Part shown: positions 58,811 through 64,000 of the stretch, one piece after another | Layout: each line of letters starts with the position of its first letter | Position numbering within the stretch: position 1 is the first letter of the stretch | Source: Marsupella aquatica | Lineage: Eukaryota; Marchantiophyta | Assembly: GCA_973895155.1 (NCBI GenBank) | Contig: OZ316891.1 | Span: forward strand, 26,288,001 to 26,352,000 | Length of the DNA stretch: 64,000 nt | Direction: 5' to 3' | Notes under the pieces: generated by a model | The model's database searches: none | The model's input: only the letters and a program-made list of their open reading frames with translations | Told to the model about the DNA's origin: nothing | Translations under genes and position numbers: made by a program

Positions 58811-60439
58811 CTGAATGTACCGGTGGACATCCCAAAAAAGAGTTGGCCACCAATAGCCAGCATCCAGTATCTTCCTAGCTGTGGTTTCTCGTGCAAAGTG
58901 GCCACCGACTTCCTCCTCATGTAGTGCCGCCATTACTGTACTTATCTCAACCTCCTCCAAACAATGACGAAGGCGTCCATCCATCCCGTATTTGTGAAGT
59001 ACTCCCTTCACAAGCAAGTAGGGCCCCATCTTGCGTAAGAACACTGTTGCACGTTCCGGACCCAACCGTAATGGAACCCTGGCCGTACGGAGAAATTCAA
59101 GAATTTCTCCATACCAAGTGGTGGCCTCCGCAGTCACCTTGAAGACCTCTTCATCGGGAAAACGATCATCAATCTCTTGAGAGTCAGATGCTCCCTCAAT
59201 ACGGGAGAAGAAGTCAGCATTGCTGTGACTCTTCCCGGATCTCACCCTCACCTCATAGTTGAACTCCTGCAACAATAGAACCCAACGTGCAATCCTTCCA
59301 GACAAATCCAGCTTATTGACCATGTACTTCAAACTATTGTGATTCGTATGGAACACCACTTTGTAACCCAACAAATAGTGACGATATTTCTTGCAAGCGT
59401 AAATGATACCAAGAGCCTCCCTATCGGTGGGTGAGTAATTCCTTTCGGCCGGTGCCAACTGTCTACTAGCAAAGTAGATGGGGTGATCCCTCCCATCCTC
59501 ATCCAGTTGGCTGAGGACAGCACCTATGCAAAATCCTGGTACGTCAACATAAACATGGAACTCTTTTGCCCAATTGGGGGTAATGAGTACCGGAGCCTCT
59601 AACAATCTCTTTTTCAATTCGTCAAAGGCAGCTTGCAAGGAGGGAGTAGGTTCAAACTCACTTCCCTTCTTCAACATGGACGTGAGTGGCATGGCCACCT
59701 TGGCAAAGTCTTTGATAAATCGTCGATAGTAGCCAACACAACCCAAGAACCCTCTCACCTCCTTGACATTGGTTGGAAAGGAGACGGCCACCCACACGGC
59801 CACCTTCTCTCGATCAACTTCAATTCCCCTAGCGGACACCTTGTGGCCCAACAGAATCCCCTCCTCAATTCCAAAGAAACATTTCTCAGGATGGAGCTTC
59901 AAGCATGTCTCCCGGCACCGCTGAAAAGTCAACCGTAAATGTTCAGGATGATTGACTCGCTTGCCATAGACAGCAAAGTCATCAATAAAAATCTCCAAAG
60001 AACTGACGCAAAAAGTCATGGAAGATGTTCATCATGAGTCGTTGGAACATGCCCGGGGCATTGCACAACCCAAAAGGCATCCTTCTAAACGCAAAAATTC
60101 CCCACTCCGTCGTGAACGCCGTCTTGAGTTGGTCCTCTTGCCGAATCCAGATCTGGTTGTAGCTAGACTAACCATCCAGGAAACTATAAATTTCCCACCC
60201 TGCTACCATGTCTAGCACAATGTCCATGAACGGAAGGGGGTAATGGTCCTTCTTGGTGGCCTCATTTAATTTTTGAAAATCTTGACACACACGTATTTTC
60301 ACCTTGCCGTCTGGCCCTTCTTCTTGGGCACAATGACAATGGGTGATACCCTCTCACTGTGCATGACTAGGTAAATGAAGCCCGCATCCAACAACCGATC
60401 GATCTCCTCTTTGACCATCAATGAATACTTGGGATGGAG
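58811..60439 (-). pseudogene. Reverse transcriptase, RNase H and first half of the integrase zinc finger of retrotransposon B
   Basis: The 5' part (60439-60020) encodes RT fingers and palm in broken frames: LMVKEEIDRLLDAGF, PIVIVPKKKG, FLDG, MPFGLCNAPGMFQR. It has a TGA right after QQRQY, a TAG in the FLDG box and at least two frameshifts, one just before SLEIFIDDFAVYG. From 60019 the frame is open through the FIDD active site, RNase H (HVYVDVPGFCIGAVLSQ, SPTDREALGII) and the H..H half of the integrase finger (HEEEVGGHFAR). In RNase H the usual TDH box reads TNH, replacing a catalytic Asp by Asn. Frame continues into element C beyond 58810. Ty3-type RT is certain; activity is lost. Confidence 0.88.
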
Positions 60440-61435
60440 TCAGTATTGGCGCTGTTGTACCGACCGTGCTCCCAACATTAGGTCAATGCTATGCTCACCA
60501 AACTCAGGAGGTACCCCCTTCAAGTCTCGGTGGCTCCACGCAAATACGTCTTGGTATTCTTTCAACAACTCCTGAATGGTGTGTTGATCTATAGCGGCCA
60601 ACTTGCGGCCAATGTTGAGGGTCTTCCCTTCACTGACCACCACCCTCGTATATTGCTCTGGTCTAATTACATCCAACTTATTGTGGGTTTCTTTATCAAA
60701 CGTTTCCTCCAAATATGCAAGCCTCATCCCCCCGTACACAGGCGCGTCGCTCTCTTGTTGGTCTGGCCGGGGCCTAGACGGGCCATGGGTCACATGGCTC
60801 ATCATCTCCTCTACGTCCGCCTCATTTACAAATGCACATAGCTCCTCTCTTAGGTCATCATCTAGGATGTCATTGACAAATCGCTCTCTCTGCTCATCAT
60901 CAAACATGATATTGTGGGTCTGCCGTTTCACCTCCTCTGAGTGATCCTCCTCCACTGAGTGATCCTCCTCTTGAGTATCAGGGGTATGTAGTGGTTCAGC
61001 TCCCACAACTTCCACTCGCTCGTCTTTGGTTTCTTCTAGCATGATGCAACCTTGGCCAAGTGGCACCTCCACTCCATTCTCCTCTGGGGTAGTAGCTTGG
61101 GGACCAAAAACATCCTCCTCTGTAAGGTGAGAAATCAATTTCACCATGTATACTTCATCTTCCTCTGAGGTGACCTCCAAATCGTATTGTTCCTCCATTG
61201 ATGTAGTTTCCCCTTGAGGTGACTCCGCTGACCATGGAATGATGATAGTGGGGGTGCCAAACTGGAACTGTCGTTTTCCCCAATCGCTAGTCACCTTGGC
61301 CACGTACAACCACGGGCGGCCAATCAATATGGGAAAACCGTATGGCCTGATCGGCCGCATTACCAAGTAATTGAGGGGAAAGGATTTGCCTCCAATCATT
61401 GTGGGTATCTTGGTGAGGCAACCCAACGGTACCAC
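60440..61435 (-). pseudogene. Aspartic protease remnant and linker of retrotransposon B polyprotein
   Basis: The frame gives 331 codons. The start keeps only the C-terminal part of the protease (GFPILIGRPWLYVAKV); the catalytic DTG region is deleted. A long acidic linker follows (many Glu/Asp; duplicated EEDHS), then the RT-proximal LLKEYQDVFAWSHRDLKGVP with EHSIDL, typical of plant Athila/Tat elements. It ends with a TGA at the RT boundary that would be Arg (CGA) in an intact copy. No gag is present. Confidence 0.75.
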
Positions 61436-61443
61436 TCGTGCAC

Positions 61444-61566
61444 CATCTTATTGTACGTAAACTATCTTTGGCGAGGTTGTAAGAGAACAAAAGCAAAAAC
61501 AACTTGACATGTGCGCGTCACTACTACCCTTTAAAATCATTCTTTGGGACCATTGGCCCCGTCACA
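61444..61566 (-). repeat. 5' LTR remnant of retrotransposon B (first 123 bp)
   Basis: It matches the start of the 3' LTR (46555-46693), with one 16-bp difference, and begins TGTGACGG in element sense. Homology stops at CATCTT (61444-61449), where protease sequence begins. The same CATCTT occurs at 46555-46560 in the full LTR, so the deletion that removed the rest of the LTR, primer site and gag probably used this microhomology. Confidence 0.75.
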
Positions 61567-61618
61567 TGGCCTGTCGGCCTAGAGTGCAGTAAAGCTCTTG
61601 TGTGTTCCCGTGGACGTA
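61567..61618 (+). mobile_element. LTR family A, continuation (52 bp)
   Basis: Resumes LTR A after element B: GGCCTAGAGTGCAGTAAAGC matches about 22368-22388 of the solo LTR. It ends in GTA at 61616-61618, where CACTA element D begins. The last 97 bp of the LTR are expected beyond element D. Confidence 0.75.
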
Positions 61619-61689
61619 CACTACAACATATTTGATACTTTTGTGAAGGTATTTTTGTCGACGCTCTTGTATTTCCGATGGGCGGCGCT

Positions 61690-62115
61690 TGGCATAATTT
61701 GCGAATCAACCCGCATCGCAATTTGCGATTCTATCCCTATCGCAAAGATAACACTTGAAGCGCATTATATCGCTAATACGTTGTGAAGTAAGTGATTTTG
61801 CAAGTTTTACCGAAACGCGCCGAATGGAAAGCTGCCTTCTGAAGACGAGAAAATCGCTCGCCGACTCTGAAACTAACTGATATAAATATTTGCGAAGAAG
61901 GTTGGATTGAAAATGTTTTGCGATAGTAGTTGTTTGACAAGTTTAAGAATGTCGGAGGATGGAAGATTTGTGAAACGGTGAGAATATGAAATTTGTGATT
62001 GATTTTGAATCACAAGTTTGCGAAGAGTATAGTATGGAAATATTGAGAAATGAGAAGCTTCATAGAAATTGCGAGTCCGGTGAGATTTTGTGAGCTTCGC
62101 AAATTGTTCGCAAAC
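61690..62115. repeat. Subterminal TTTGCGA/TCGCAAA motif cluster of element D
   Basis: About ten motifs in both orientations, for example near 61697, 61716, 61737, 61889, 61917, 62022, 62065 and 62095-62114. In En/Spm such short subterminal repeats bind the accessory protein TnpA; the same role is likely here. Confidence 0.65.
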
Positions 62116-62144
62116 TAAAAATTAAGATTATTGTGAGGTGAGAC

Positions 62145-62300
62145 AATGAAGAGGGTGGATGGTCCAATATATGGATGGGGCAGGAGGGAAGAGGAAGGGA
62201 GGATGGAGGGAGGTACAATGAAGGATGGAAAAGGGAGGGGAGTACAATGGAAGAGGAAGGAGGGAGGAGAAAGAGGAAGAGAGGAGGGACAAACGTACCA
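62145..62300. repeat. Purine-rich low-complexity tract
   Basis: GGAGG/GAAGAGG-rich tract on the plus strand with no repeat unit of fixed length. It lies between the subterminal repeats and the coding region of element D. Frames across it are artefacts. Confidence 0.7.
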
Positions 62301-62577
62301 CGGAGGAGGGAAACACGAGGGTGAGAATGAAAATTATGGAATAAGTAGGAAATAAAGTTATATTGAGCAACAGAGGTTAGATAGAAAGTTGCATGTAAAA
62401 TTCACAAGTGATCACAATAAAACAATACAATACATATGTCATGAGTATGACTCATTCAAAAGTGAATGGCAAATATAAATATAGACAATACTTTTTTTTA
62501 TATCACCAAACATGAACAAATCAAATATAACATGAACAAATGTCTAGGCTGGACCCAAGTGCATATAAATATGTCCC

Positions 62578-64000
62578 TCACACTTGGTCCTCATCAGCCT
62601 CAAGGTCATCTAGGTCTGATACAATAACATCTGGCTTCTCAGAAACAATGGAACGAGAACGTGGCACATAGGTGATGACAATTGACCACTCGGTGTCTAA
62701 GGGGTATGGAATGTAGAAACATTGCTCCAAGTGTGATGGGAAAGCAAATGGTTCTGATGTTTGCCAATGAGATGCTTGAACACTAGTGGCACTTGTCTTC
62801 AACCATGTAAACCCACTCTCATCTTGAAGTACAATGCAATTTTGACCAACAAGGTTCACTTTGAACCACTTGCACTTGAAGACATATTCCTCAAACTTTA
62901 AATGGTTGTCATATGATACCACCAAGATCTCCTCTATCTTCCCATAGTGTGGCACAACATCTCTAACAATGTTCCTGTCATGGCGGCTGCTTCTGGAGTC
63001 TTGAGAAAATTCCCCTTGAACTCCACAATCAAAAGTATGACCCCTCTTCTCATCAAGGGAAGAAACCCTGAAATTAACAAAACCCACAAATTTTTATTAC
63101 ACAAAAGATACCATTAATGTAATAATCATCAAAATATGACACCCATCCCTAAATAGCCAAAACCCACATGGCCTATGGCATAAATATAGAAGCCAACATT
63201 ATAGTTATGGATGTCATTAATGATAATAGAAAGTTTTTAAACAATAGAAATAACTAATCAAAATAAGGTCTACATGAATTAATAGAGGAAGAAAGGTTAG
63301 GTACTAGTGGACCTGAAGTGTCTCCCTTGTGTCCACATAGCCGTCTTGGATGTCACCACTCTCAAAGGGCCATGAACAATGGTCCGAACGTCATCTGTGA
63401 TGGTAGGAAAGTGGGACACATCTCCTCCTTGTGTCACCATGTCATCCAACTCAAGCAACTTTTGCTTCATATACTCATGCATCTTAGGAAAAATTCTTGC
63501 TCTTTGACTTGTTCTCTTGGCATTCTCATAAAACTCTCTCCATTTCTCCATGATATTACTATTACTCAACATAAATGTTGTCAACTGTGACCACTCTGTT
63601 GATGTCAACATGCGTGTTTTTGTGGCACCTGTTAAATGGTCCTCCTCCTCTTCTCTTTCCTCCATCCAAGTACGTGGACAAGTAGGATCAATGGTGGCCA
63701 AGATGTTACTACAATAAAACATACTCTGCTGCCAAGTATCCTGTAGCTATGCTTCCCTCCACCCGTGCACGGTTACGTACATAAGCCTTCAACACCGCCA
63801 TGTAACGCTCAAGCCAATACATCCATCTACAATGCACTGGACCTGCAATGGCAACCTCCCGCACAAGATGCACAAGTAAATGAACCTGACAATCAAAGAA
63901 GGAAGGAGGAAGGGCTTTCTCCAACTTGCATACCACCTCAGCTGCCAATACCTCCATCCTAGGGATCTCTTCTACATATATCTCCTTTGAGCATATCCAT
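62578..64000 (-). pseudogene. CACTA accessory domains (DUF4218- and DUF4216-like), partial
   Basis: From the window edge the frame reads CKLEKALPPSFFDCQVHLLV, HLVREVAIAGPVHCRWMYWL and RNRARVEGSIATGYLAAE, closely matching the DUF4218 region that follows TNP2 transposase in plant CACTA elements. A one- or two-base shift near 63719 moves the sequence to the next frame (MFYCSNILATIDPTCPRTW, 63722-63297). After a probable intron (about 63296-63088), 63087-62578 encodes a DUF4216-like domain: VSYDNHLKFEEYVFKCKWFK, LQDESGFTWLKTS and EPFAFPSHLEQCFYIPYPLD, ending at TGA 62578. The function of these domains is not known. The frameshift may be real decay, or a splice boundary I did not resolve. Confidence 0.78.

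Larger units (their letters stand above)
44737..61566 (-). mobile_element. Ty3-type LTR retrotransposon B, Athila/Tat-like, interrupted and internally deleted
   Basis: In minus-strand sense it starts TGTGACGG (61566) and ends GGTGACA (44737), with a 5-bp target duplication TGGCC on the plus strand at 44732-44736 and 61567-61571. Without the inserted element C it is about 5.7 kb. The order PR-RT-RNaseH-INT on the minus strand is the Ty3/gypsy order. The very long 3' LTR (1,957 bp), the FAWSHRDLKG-type linker before RT and the absence of a chromodomain point to the Athila/Tat branch. The 5' side has lost most of its LTR, the primer site, gag and the start of pol. Frameshifts and stops in pol show it is inactive. 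Confidence 0.85.
61619..64000 (-). mobile_element. CACTA (En/Spm) DNA transposon D, partial, runs off the window
   Basis: The left terminus reads CACTACAACATATTTGATAC, the classic CACTA end. It interrupts LTR A right after GTA, a likely 3-bp target duplication. The coding region on the minus strand has the accessory domains found after TNP2 transposase in plant CACTA elements. The subterminal region (61690-62115) is dense in TTTGCGA/TCGCAAA motifs. The transposase core and the other terminus lie past 64000. Confidence 0.85.

Noticed and set aside
44737-61566. Interpretation as a Mutator-type insertion with a 9-10-bp duplication (ATGGCCTGTC at both ends)
   Set aside because: TG...CA ends, a polypurine tract and LTR homology give a 5-bp TGGCC duplication; the extra matching bases are chance identity between LTR ends and host.

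Overview
The window looks like nuclear DNA from a land plant. The evidence is a spliced plasma-membrane aquaporin (PIP2) with the usual plant four-exon layout, a CACTA/En-Spm transposon with plant-type accessory domains, Tourist-like MITEs and an Athila/Tat-like Ty3 element. A REL-type LINE and the style of the genes suggest a non-flowering plant (bryophyte, lycophyte or fern) rather than a crop. That placement is inference. Host genes are sparse and most of the window is repeats.

Layout. 0-6.5 kb: mostly non-coding, with one small two-exon gene (3365-4025, minus) found by reading splice sites. 6.5-15.3 kb: two near-identical minus-strand copies of a LINE whose protein joins reverse transcriptase, a CCHC knuckle and a restriction-like endonuclease; copy 1 keeps an open frame, copy 2 has two TAG stops. 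Tandem repeats lie between them. 15.3-30.6 kb: gene-poor, with a solo LTR (22160-22503), a 48-bp minisatellite (27747-27938) and a MITE (28357-28959). 30.8-33.1 kb: PIP2 aquaporin, four exons, 286 residues, apparently intact. 33-44 kb: non-coding, with a SINE-like unit, several tandem repeats and a 1.5-kb terminal-inverted-repeat element.

44.1-64 kb is a stack of nested insertions that can be dated relative to one another. A BED-finger-like remnant (44164-44535) is interrupted by LTR family 'A' (44536 onward). LTR A is interrupted by a Ty3 retrotransposon 'B' (44737-61566; TSD TGGCC on the plus strand; TG...CA ends). The B integrase is interrupted by an 11,121-bp DNA transposon 'C' (47686-58806; perfect 29-bp inverted termini; 4-bp TSD ATCT). 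The remaining part of LTR A is interrupted by a CACTA element 'D' (61619 to past the window edge).

Element C is the most interesting object. It carries two convergent gene blocks. The plus-strand block (48437-51934, three exons) encodes a large DDE-type transposase candidate. The minus-strand block (57813-53737) encodes an internally duplicated N-terminal region, coiled coils, a RING finger and, in its last exon, a zinc-ribbon/OB-fold domain resembling the C-terminal DNA-binding domain of RPA1. The hexamer AAGGAC/GTCCTT recurs near both termini and in two arrays between or inside the genes, which suggests transposase-binding sites. Both gene blocks have in-frame stop codons, so this copy is probably dead although its ends are perfect. 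The family resembles Sola-like 4-bp-TSD transposons in general terms, but I could not assign it.
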